A stretch of DNA of 25,289 bases from DASRIA01 sp038203635 (GTDB lineage Bacteria > Actinomycetota > Thermoleophilia > Solirubrobacterales > JBBDJG01): the NCBI GenBank assembly GCA_038203635.1, contig JBBRDT010000050.1:1-25289 (forward strand), written 5' to 3'. Shown in pieces: positions 6,140-12,810 of the stretch (the stretch's first letter is position 1; each line of letters starts with the position of its first letter). A model generated the notes under the pieces. It did no database searches and was not told the origin of the DNA. It saw only the letters and a list, made by a program, of their open reading frames with translations. A program made the position numbers and the translations under genes.

Positions 6140-7570
6140 TTATACGGCAGACTTCGCTTCGCGCCGCGCGAGGGCGAGCGCCTCTTCCCGCGTGCGCACC
6201 TCCTCGGCGAAGGCCGCCTCGTCGATGGCATCGAGCAGGCGCCCCACCACCGGGCCCGGCTCGAGCCCCAGCTCTGCGATCAGGTCGTCCCCGCGAACCG
6301 GCGCGTGGGGACGGTCGCCGGTGCGCCACGCGAGCGCCTCTCGGGCCAGCTCGCGCGCGAGCGATACGTGGCTCTCGACAGCCTCATCCCGCGTCCGCGG
6401 GCCGAGGGTCGCGAGCCGGTCTGCCAAGGACAGGACGGTCACCTCCACCTCCACCGGCTCGCACCGACGCAGGTAGCGATACACGTGGCGCCGCGAGAGC
6501 GGTCGCTCGTGCACGAGGAATCCGAGGTGCAGGTGATGCTGGGCGAGCGCGGCCACGAACTCCGCGAGCGCCCCGCTCGTGTGCATGCGGCGGCCGAACG
6601 CGCGCGCGAGGTCGGCGCCCACCCTGTCGTGGCCCCAGAAGAGCACACGTCCCTCGTCGGTGACCGCACGCGTCGCGGGTTTGCCGGCGTCGTGGAGCAG
6701 AGCACCGAACCGCAGCGCCTGCCCGCGAGTGAGCTCGTCGCCAAGCGGCTGCGCCAGCTCTCGCCCGATCCCCTCACCGGACTCGCCGAGCACGGCAACC
6801 GGGTCGTCGGTCACCTCCACGACACGCTCCAGCACCTCGAGCGTGTGTCCCCATACGTCCAGGTGGTGGTAGGGGTTCTGCTCGACTCCCTTCAGCGCCT
6901 CGAGCTCCGGCAGCAGCACGGCCACGAGCCCGGTCGAGTCCATCAGCTCGATGCCGTGTCGCGGCGCAGGCCCGGCGACCAACCGACGCAACTCGTAGAA
7001 GGAGCGCTCGGGCGCGACACCCTCGAGCCGGGTCGCCTCGGCCGCGGCAAGCGCGCTCGTGCCCGGCTCGATCCGGAAGTCGAGGTCGCACGCGAAGCGC
7101 ACCATGCGCAGCGCGCGCAGCGGGTCGTCGGCGAACGAGCGCGCACCGACAGCGCGGATCGTGCGGTCGCGCAGGTCTGCCTCGCCGCCATGGGGATCGA
7201 TCAGCCGTCCTGGGTCAGCGGCCGGGACCGCCATGGCGTTGATCGTGAAGTCCCGCAGCGACAGGTCTTCCTCGATCGTCCCGCGCGCGGGCGTGACATC
7301 GGACTGCCAGGTGCGATCGCGCGCGATCACCCGCCAGGCACCGAATCGCTCCGACAGCGGGAACACGAACGCATTGGCGCGCTCGGCCAGCGCGCGGGCC
7401 ACACGCTCGGCGTCGCCGGTCACAACGAGGTCCGGCTCGTCGAGCGAGGGATCGTCGCGCAGCGCGTCGCGCACCGTGCCCCCCACCAGCCATGCCTCCG
7501 CATCCCCGACGCCGTCGAGCACGGTGCGCACGGCCGCCGAGCGCGCGAGCCGGGCGGCGAGGGCGCTCAT
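6140..7570 (-). CDS. CCA-adding enzyme / poly(A) polymerase family nucleotidyltransferase with HD domain
   Basis: The product is 476 residues from an ATG at 7570 that overlaps the alr stop (ATGA); the upstream in-frame extension is rejected. N-terminal half: the nucleotide-binding motif LVGGTVRDAL, the EEDLSLRDFTINAMA block, and DDPLRALRMVRFA, all features of the class II tRNA nucleotidyltransferase family. C-terminal half: an HD phosphohydrolase-like domain with LLHDAGK and FWGHD. The family adds CCA or A residues to tRNA 3' ends. One oddity is that the catalytic DxD motif that should follow the GG-RD motif reads D-E-P-D-L-V-V, a one-residue expansion. CCA addition cannot be told from A addition here. 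It is the last gene of the alr end of the operon. Confidence 0.88.
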   Translation of the reverse strand: MSALAARLARSAAVRTVLDGVGDAEAWLVGGTVRDALRDDPSLDEPDLVVTGDAERVARALAERANAFVFPLSERFGAWRVIARDRTWQSDVTPARGTIEEDLSLRDFTINAMAVPAADPGRLIDPHGGEADLRDRTIRAVGARSFADDPLRALRMVRFACDLDFRIEPGTSALAAAEATRLEGVAPERSFYELRRLVAGPAPRHGIELMDSTGLVAVLLPELEALKGVEQNPYHHLDVWGHTLEVLERVVEVTDDPVAVLGESGEGIGRELAQPLGDELTRGQALRFGALLHDAGKPATRAVTDEGRVLFWGHDRVGADLARAFGRRMHTSGALAEFVAALAQHHLHLGFLVHERPLSRRHVYRYLRRCEPVEVEVTVLSLADRLATLGPRTRDEAVESHVSLARELAREALAWRTGDRPHAPVRGDDLIAELGLEPGPVVGRLLDAIDEAAFAEEVRTREEALALARREAKSAV

Positions 7571-8724
7571 GGCGCCAGGTGCACGCGCGGCACGCGCGCC
7601 GAGACGCCGCACGTGATCTCGTAGTTGATGGTGCCGAGCCTGTGCGCCAGCTCCTCGGCGCTGACGCGCTCGGCGCCGTCCGTGCCGATCAGGGTCGCGG
7701 AGTCGCCGATCGCGACCTCCGCATCGCCGACCTCGACGGTGAGGTTGTCCATGCTGATCGTGCCGACCACAGGAAAGCGGGACCCGCGGATCAGCACCTC
7801 CGCCGCGTTCGAAAGGCCACGCCGGTATCCGTCTCCGTAACCGATCGGCAGCACCGCCACGCGGGTCTGCGCGGACGCGACCCAGGTACGACCGTAGCCG
7901 ACCGATTCACCGGGCGAGAGCGCCTTCACCTCCGCTACATACGAGCGCAGCGTGAGCGCCGGCTCGAGGCCCCTGAGCGATGCGTCCTCGCCGAACGGGT
8001 CCATCCCGTACACCGCGATCCCGCAGCGAGCCATGTCGAAGTGCGCATCATCGCTGCGCAGCACCGCAGCGCTGTTTGCGGCGTGAGCGATGCATCCCGG
8101 ATGCGATCGCTTCAGCTCCTCGGCGAAGGGCCGAAAGCGCCGCAGCTGCTCGTCGAAGAAATCGGAGCCCTGGTCGTCGGCCGTGGCGAAATGCGTCATC
8201 ACGCCGGCCAGCTCCAGCCGCGTCGAGGCGTCGACGGCGGCAGCCACCGCGTGTGCCTGCCCGGCGTCCTTCGCTCCCAGCCGGCCCATGCCGGTGTCGA
8301 GCTTCACGTGCACGCGGGCCGGTCCGGCGGCCGTCGCCGCGGCCTCCACCGCCCGCACGAACTGCTCCCGCCACGCGACGACATCCGCGCCCGCATCGAG
8401 GGCGACGCCGAGCTCGGCGTCGGTTAGGGCTCCCATCACGAGCAGCGGCGCGCCGATCCCGTCGTCACGCAGAGCGGCCGCCTCCGTGGCGGTCGCGACC
8501 GCGAGCCATGTCGCGCCGCCCGCGAGCGCAGAGCGGGCGCACGGCGTCGCGCCGTGCCCGTAGCCATCCGCCTTCACGACCGCGCACAGCTGTGCGTTGC
8601 CGAGCCGCCGCCGCAGCGTCGCGCAGTTGCGCTCGATCGCGCCGAGGTCGACGGGCGCCAGAGCGCGCACGCGCTCGGCGCTCCCGGCCCGAGTCTCCCC
8701 GCCGGCACGCACGGGCGCAGCCAC
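7567..8724 (-). CDS. alr: Alanine racemase
   Basis: The product is 385 residues from a GTG start, the usual Alr length. The PLP lysine is Lys51 in VVKADGYGHG; the second catalytic base is the Tyr in LPIGYGDG; the ISMDN and NYEITCG blocks of the C-terminal beta domain are present. It supplies D-alanine for peptidoglycan and is a cytosolic PLP enzyme. It lies 6 nt after the CBS gene and overlaps the nucleotidyltransferase start by 4 nt. The nnr-alr neighbourhood is the usual actinobacterial arrangement. Confidence 0.96.
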   Translation of the reverse strand: MAAPVRAGGETRAGSAERVRALAPVDLGAIERNCATLRRRLGNAQLCAVVKADGYGHGATPCARSALAGGATWLAVATATEAAALRDDGIGAPLLVMGALTDAELGVALDAGADVVAWREQFVRAVEAAATAAGPARVHVKLDTGMGRLGAKDAGQAHAVAAAVDASTRLELAGVMTHFATADDQGSDFFDEQLRRFRPFAEELKRSHPGCIAHAANSAAVLRSDDAHFDMARCGIAVYGMDPFGEDASLRGLEPALTLRSYVAEVKALSPGESVGYGRTWVASAQTRVAVLPIGYGDGYRRGLSNAAEVLIRGSRFPVVGTISMDNLTVEVGDAEVAIGDSATLIGTDGAERVSAEELAHRLGTINYEITCGVSARVPRVHLAP

Positions 8725-8730
8725 CGCGGC

Positions 8731-9195
8731 CTACTCGCGCGTCAGCGCAGCGAGGGTGTCCACGCGCGTCACGACCCCTACGAGGCGCCCGTCATCGTCG
8801 ACGACCGGGAGGCGGTTGTGCCCGGAGTGGCTGATCATGCGCGCCGCCTCGTGCACGCTCGCCTGTGGGGAGATCGTGTCGACATCAGCGGTCATCATGT
8901 CCGAGACCTTTGTCGCGAAGGCCTTGCGCAGTTGGTCCTCGAGGTGCTTCAGCGGCTCCAGGAAGACCACGCCGCCAAACAGCTCGAAGTAATGAGGGAG
9001 GTGCAGGCTCTCGTCGTCGCCCTGGAGCACGAGGTCGTTCTCCGTGACGATCCCGGCGAGCCGCCCGTCCTCGACCACCGGCACGCCGGGAAGCCCGTGC
9101 TCGCGCAGCAGGCGGATCACCTCCTGGACGTCCGCCCCGGGGGCGATCGTCACCGGGTCGGCGTCCATGACATCCGCAACGGTCAGGTCGGCCAT
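8731..9195 (-). CDS. CBS-pair protein
   Basis: The product is 154 residues and consists only of two CBS domains: about residues 5-55 (VADVMDADPVTIAPGADVQEVIRLL ... GIVTENDL) and about 95-152 (VSDMMTADVDTISPQASVHEAARMI ... GVVTRVDTL). The linker contains LHLPHYFELFGG, a feature of a recurrent family of free-standing CBS pairs. CBS pairs bind adenosine nucleotides and act as energy or ligand sensors, usually for a partner protein. No effector domain is fused, so the partner is unknown. It sits inside the nnr-alr operon (25 nt after nnr, 6 nt before alr). Confidence 0.9.
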   Translation of the reverse strand: MADLTVADVMDADPVTIAPGADVQEVIRLLREHGLPGVPVVEDGRLAGIVTENDLVLQGDDESLHLPHYFELFGGVVFLEPLKHLEDQLRKAFATKVSDMMTADVDTISPQASVHEAARMISHSGHNRLPVVDDDGRLVGVVTRVDTLAALTRE

Positions 9196-9220
9196 CTGTG
9201 CTCCACGGCCGTTGAGCCTA

Positions 9221-10786
9221 CTAGCCGGGCCGTCCGGACCGGCCCCGTAGAGCGGCGGGCAGGGCCGCGATCACATCTCCCGCCACGACGGAGTCCGGGC
9301 CCATCCACCGGGCCGCCTCGCGGCCGGCCTCCTGGTGGGTCTCGACGGCCGCGCAGGCACCTCGGAACGCGTCGAGTCCCCGCGCGAGGAACGCTGCCGT
9401 CACCCCGCTGAGGACGTCGCCGGTACCGGCTGTGGCCAGCGCGCCCGCACCGCCGCGGCTGATGCCCACCGGCGCCTCCCCCGGTTGGGCCACGAGCGTG
9501 TCGTCTCCCTTCAAAACCACCACCGCCCGGGACCGCTCGGCCGCCTCGCGGGCGGCCGCGAGGCGGTGGGCCGCGATCTCCTTCGATGGCCTGCCCAGGA
9601 GCCTCCCGAGCTCGCCGGCGTGCGGAGTCAGCACCGTCGGCGCGGCCCGAGTTGCCGCGCGCTCGAGCCCGGCTTCCGCCAGCGCGTTGAGGGCGTCGGC
9701 GTCGATGAGCAGCGGGCGCTCGATGCGCTCGATCAGGTCGACGGCGAGCGCGAACGACCCCTCGGCCCTGCCGAGCCCCGGGCCCAACGCCACGGCGTCC
9801 GCACGCTCCGTCGCCTCGATCACGGCTTCGGCCGCGGCAGCCACGAGCGCACCATCCGCGTCGGGGAGTGGCACCGACATCACCTCGGTGAGCTTCACCT
9901 CGAACACCGGGTTAAGAGATTCAGGGACTCCCGCCCGGACCCAGCCGGCCCCGGCGCGCATCGCCGCGCCACACGTGAGACAGACCGCTCCGGTGAGGCC
10001 GGTGGACCCTCCCACGACCAGCACGGAGCCCGATGAGAACTTGGTGGAGCCGGCACCTCGCGACGACATCGCGCTCCGCGCCTCGGGCAGGATCAGCCCG
10101 GCCGTGCACGGCGGTGGCGCTCCGTATCCGGCGGGTGGGATGCCGATCGGCACCACCTCGACCCTCCCGGCCATGGACTTACCTGGATCGACGCACAGGC
10201 CCACCTTGGCGCCGTGGAACGTCACCGTCACGTCGGCGCGCACGCACGCGCCCTCGATCTCGCCGGTTGTCGCGTTCACACCCGAGGGAATGTCCACTGC
10301 GATCACCGTCGCATCGACAGAGTTGACCGCGTCGATCGCGGCGTCGAGCGGGGCGCGCGGGCTCCCCTCGAAGCCCGTGCCGAGCATCGCGTCGACGATC
10401 GCGTCCGATCCCGCGAGCGCATCGGCAAGGGCGGCGGCATCGACCCGGCGCCATCCGGCCTGGGTCCCCGCGAGCCGGTCGAAGTTCACCCGCGCGTCGT
10501 CGCGCAACTCCTCGGGGTCGGCGAGCAGCAGCGCTTCCGCCTCGAGGCCGGCCGCCGCCAGCAGGCGTGCCACCACGAAGCCGTCCCCGCCGTTGTTGCC
10601 CTTGCCGCACACGACGCGCACGGGCCGGTCGGGCGCGATGGCCGTCACGACCCGCACGACCTCGGCGCCCGCCCGCTCCATCAGCTGGAGCGACGGCACG
10701 CCCTCGTCGTGGATTGCCCACGCATCGAGGGCGCGCATCTCGTCCGCTGTGTAGAGGGGGTCGAGCCAGGCAGGGAGCCGGCTCAT
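9221..10786 (-). CDS. nnr: Bifunctional NAD(P)H-hydrate epimerase / ADP-dependent dehydratase
   Basis: The product is 521 residues, the length of the fused enzyme. The N-terminal epimerase (YjeF_N) domain has VVCGKGNNGGDGFVVARL (about 59-75) and AMLGTGFEG. The C-terminal kinase-fold dehydratase has the VLTPHAGELGRLLG segment and the GTGDVLSG motif (about 455-462). It repairs hydrated NADH and NADPH, with ADP as cofactor of the dehydratase step. The gene lies 47 nt downstream of the sigma-factor gene and 25 nt before the CBS gene, so it is probably in the same transcript. In many Actinobacteria acpS or similar genes precede nnr; here they are replaced by the unknown protein-MarR-sigma cassette. 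Confidence 0.95.
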   Translation of the reverse strand: MSRLPAWLDPLYTADEMRALDAWAIHDEGVPSLQLMERAGAEVVRVVTAIAPDRPVRVVCGKGNNGGDGFVVARLLAAAGLEAEALLLADPEELRDDARVNFDRLAGTQAGWRRVDAAALADALAGSDAIVDAMLGTGFEGSPRAPLDAAIDAVNSVDATVIAVDIPSGVNATTGEIEGACVRADVTVTFHGAKVGLCVDPGKSMAGRVEVVPIGIPPAGYGAPPPCTAGLILPEARSAMSSRGAGSTKFSSGSVLVVGGSTGLTGAVCLTCGAAMRAGAGWVRAGVPESLNPVFEVKLTEVMSVPLPDADGALVAAAAEAVIEATERADAVALGPGLGRAEGSFALAVDLIERIERPLLIDADALNALAEAGLERAATRAAPTVLTPHAGELGRLLGRPSKEIAAHRLAAAREAAERSRAVVVLKGDDTLVAQPGEAPVGISRGGAGALATAGTGDVLSGVTAAFLARGLDAFRGACAAVETHQEAGREAARWMGPDSVVAGDVIAALPAALRGRSGRPG

Positions 10787-10833
10787 CGCGGTGGCTCGCT
10801 CATCGCGGCGCGGAGCCTACCGCGCAGTCGGAC

Positions 10834-11799
10834 CTACGCCGCGTCGCGCAGGGTTTCCTGGTGGCGCAGGCGCGCAAGCGCCTCTCTTTCGAGGCGAGTG
10901 GCCTGCTCCTTGGTGACCCCGAGCTCCCTTGCGATCGCGGCGACGGTCTTCTCCTGTCCGTCCTCGAGTCCGTAGCGCAGCTCGAGCACCCGCCGCTCCG
11001 TGGGCGGCAGCTCGTCCAGCGCTCCGGCAAGCGACTCCATACGCTCGTCCGCGACAAGCTCGTCGCTCGGCTCGGCCTGCTCGCTCGGCAACAGGTCGCC
11101 CAACTCGGTCTCGCCGTCGTCGCCCACGGGCCGGTCGAGGCTGGTGACAGCCTGCGGCGCCTCGCGCAGCTCGAGTATCTCGTCGACCTCCATCTCGGCC
11201 GCCTTCGCGACCTCCTCGTCGGTCGGGTCACGTCCGAGCTTGTTGGTCAGATCGCGCTCGGCTCGCGCAAGCCTGCGCTGACGCTGCTCGATGTGGACCG
11301 GTACGCGGATCGTCCGCGACGTGTTCGACAGAGCGCGCTGCATCGACTGACGGATCCAGAGCGTCGCATACGTCGAGAACTTGAATCCACGGCGCCAGTC
11401 GAACTTCTCGCTCGCGCGGATCAACCCGACTATGCCCTCCTGGATCAGGTCGCCCAGCGGCAGCCCCAGGTTCTGGTGCTTCCGGGCGATCGAGATCACG
11501 AGGCGCAGGTTCGAGTGGATCATGCGCTCCTTGGCCGCGAGGTCCCCGCGCTCGATGCGCTTTGCGAGCTCGACCTCCTCGGTCGCCGTCAGCAGCGGGT
11601 ACCGACCCGCCTGGGCGAAAAAGCGCTGCAGCGGCTCGACGGCGCCCTCGTCGGGAGCGAAGTGCGCAGCCGCAGCCCGGCGCGCCGACCGCTCGCCGTT
11701 CGCAGGCGCAGCCGGACGGCGCGGCGCCGAACGTGTCGTGGCGTCGCGGTGCTCACCGCGTGCGCGGCCCCTGGCCTTACTGGTATTGGTTCTTGCCAT
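10834..11799 (-). CDS. Sigma-70 family RNA polymerase sigma factor (group 2-like)
   Basis: The product is 321 residues from an ATG at 11799, chosen because AAAGGG stands 5 nt upstream and because an upstream GTG (11880) would lie inside the operators. A basic, disordered N-terminus (1-50) replaces region 1.1. Region 1.2 is about 54-90 (PLLTATEEVELAKRIERGD), region 2 about 90-165 (SNLRLVISIARKH, GDLIQEGIVGLIRA, GFKFSTYATLWIRQ), region 3 about 170-250, and region 4 about 257-315. Region 4.2 reads GVTKEQATRLERE rather than the GVTRERIRQIE of primary sigma factors, so it is more likely an alternative group 2 factor than the housekeeping one. The MarR gene upstream and two operators at the promoter suggest it is regulated at transcription. 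It probably leads the nnr-CBS-alr genes. Confidence 0.93.
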   Translation of the reverse strand: MARTNTSKARGRARGEHRDATTRSAPRRPAAPANGERSARRAAAAHFAPDEGAVEPLQRFFAQAGRYPLLTATEEVELAKRIERGDLAAKERMIHSNLRLVISIARKHQNLGLPLGDLIQEGIVGLIRASEKFDWRRGFKFSTYATLWIRQSMQRALSNTSRTIRVPVHIEQRQRRLARAERDLTNKLGRDPTDEEVAKAAEMEVDEILELREAPQAVTSLDRPVGDDGETELGDLLPSEQAEPSDELVADERMESLAGALDELPPTERRVLELRYGLEDGQEKTVAAIARELGVTKEQATRLEREALARLRHQETLRDAA

Positions 11800-11868
11800 G
11801 AGTCCCTTTCTGCCCCGGAGCGTGCTTCGATACTCCCCCGCCGATCTACTCTCGCCCCGGGAGGAGTT

Positions 11869-11908
11869 AGTTGCGTCCACAACTGTAGCACAAGTTGCGC
11901 GCGCAACT
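11869..11908. promoter_or_regulatory. Two 16-bp palindromic operators before the sigma gene
   Basis: Site 1, AGTTGCGTCCACAACT (11869-11884), is an imperfect dyad. Site 2, AGTTGCGCGCGCAACT (11893-11908), is a perfect dyad. They share half-sites of the form AGTTGYG, are 8 bp apart (24 bp centre to centre), and site 2 runs into the marR stop codon. Size and symmetry suit a dimeric winged-helix regulator; the adjacent MarR protein is the obvious candidate binder (inference). Confidence 0.75.
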
Positions 11909-11910
11909 AA
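11882..11910 (-). promoter_or_regulatory. Candidate promoter of the sigma-nnr-alr unit
   Basis: On the minus strand TACAGT (11887-11882, 4 of 6 to the -10 consensus) lies 17 bp after TTAGTT (11910-11905, a poor -35). The -35 lies in operator site 2 and the -10 touches site 1, as expected for a repressed promoter. Transcription would start near 11875. Confidence 0.35.
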
Positions 11911-12380
11911 ATTATCGGGCCGGCCGCGGGACCGGCCTGCGGCAACCTAGCCAGTAGCTCGGCCAGCAGCGCCAGCTCCTTGGGCGTGTAGTGCTCCTCG
12001 AACAACGCCCGGATCGTGGCCGTGTGGGCCAGCGATGCCTGGTCGAGCCTCCGATGCCCCGTCTTCGTGAGCGCGGCGTACGTTACGCGACCGTCCGTGG
12101 AGCAGGCCTTTTTTCGCACCAGGCCCTGGTCCTCGAGCCCGTCGAGCAGGCGCGTCACCCCCGAGGCGCTCAACTGCAGCGCGTTGGCCAGGTCGACGCG
12201 GCGCATGCAGGTGCCCTCGGCGCGGGCAAGCAGCGCCAGGGCCTCGTAGTCGTTGACCGTCAGCCCGTGTGCGACCTGCAGCTTTGCCGCGACCGAGCGC
12301 CGCACCGCTGCGTGGCCACGGTGCAGGCACACCCATGGCTCCAGCACGTGCTCGGAATAGGTCGTCGCTCGAAGAGTCAT
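11907..12380 (-). CDS. MarR-family transcriptional regulator
   Basis: The product is 157 residues from an ATG at 12380 that overlaps the stop of the upstream gene (ATGA). The winged helix-turn-helix is clear: LTVNDYEALALLARAE, then the recognition region RRVDLANALQLSASGVTRLLDGLEDQGLV (about 61-88), and the wing STDGRVTYAALTKTG (about 94-108). Helical dimerisation segments flank it. Cys18 sits in the first helix, roughly where the sensing Cys of OhrR-type MarR proteins lies, and Cys58 and Cys93 flank the DNA-binding helices. A thiol or ligand signal is therefore possible but unproven. The nearest symmetric sites are those in front of the sigma gene just downstream. Confidence 0.93.
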   Translation of the reverse strand: MTLRATTYSEHVLEPWVCLHRGHAAVRRSVAAKLQVAHGLTVNDYEALALLARAEGTCMRRVDLANALQLSASGVTRLLDGLEDQGLVRKKACSTDGRVTYAALTKTGHRRLDQASLAHTATIRALFEEHYTPKELALLAELLARLPQAGPAAGPII

Positions 12381-12745
12381 TGTTGCGTGCTCAAGGATAA
12401 CAGCGCCTTCTGCTCGGCCAAGGTCAGCAGGCGCCACCGCTTCGCCCGGGGCTGCCAGACGTAGACGCGTACGTCAACGAGGCTGCGGGTTCCTGGCAGC
12501 GCATCGAGCGCCCCGCGGGCCTCCACGTCCTCGGCGAGCACTTCACCGGTCATGACGTCGACGACCTTGAACTTACGCGCCGGTCGGGGCTCGACCTCAC
12601 GCGGTGTCCGCCGAAGGCGCTTCCTCGACACCACGGCCGGCTCCGGTCCGGGCCCCGGCTTTCGCAGCACCTTTTCCAGGGGCACCATCTCCGCCCCGGT
12701 GCCCTTCGTGCCCGAGTCGAGCACCCATGTCTTGCGTTCCGTCAC
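12377..12745 (-). CDS. Small protein of unknown function, coupled to marR
   Basis: The product is 122 residues from a GTG at 12745; a GAG just before the GTG is the only hint of a ribosome site. It has a basic, Pro-rich middle (about 28-58, with many Lys/Arg) followed by a compact segment (about 58-115: FKVVDVMTGEVLAEDVEARGALDALPGTRSLVDVRVYVW). This segment looks like a small beta-alpha-beta unit. I do not recognise the family. The stop overlaps the marR start (ATGA), so the two are probably made together; it could be a partner or sensor for the MarR-sigma pair, which is inference only. It lies just downstream of the glmS stem-loop. Confidence 0.7.
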   Translation of the reverse strand: MTERKTWVLDSGTKGTGAEMVPLEKVLRKPGPGPEPAVVSRKRLRRTPREVEPRPARKFKVVDVMTGEVLAEDVEARGALDALPGTRSLVDVRVYVWQPRAKRWRLLTLAEQKALLSLSTQQ

Positions 12746-12777
12746 CTCTACGAGGTTAGCCCCGAAGCTCAGAGCTC

Positions 12778-12805
12778 CCGGATCTTCCGGCTAAGGAAAA
12801 TCCGG
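12778..12805 (-). terminator. Stem-loop after glmS (TTCCGSCTAAGGAA family)
   Basis: CCGGATCTTCC (12778-12788), loop GGCTAA, GGAAAATCCGG (12795-12805): an 11-bp stem with one mismatch. It starts 5 nt after the glmS stop. There is no T tract on the minus side, so it may be an RNA-end or stability element rather than a classical terminator. Confidence 0.6.
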
Positions 12806-12810
12806 CCTTA

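Noticed and set aside
11800..11880. In-frame N-terminal extension of the sigma factor from a GTG at 11880
   Set aside because: The start would lie within operator site 1 and downstream sequence has a much better ribosome site at the ATG at 11799.
12108..12113. T6 run as a possible terminator
   Set aside because: It lies inside marR coding sequence (Lys codons on the minus strand) with no stem in front.
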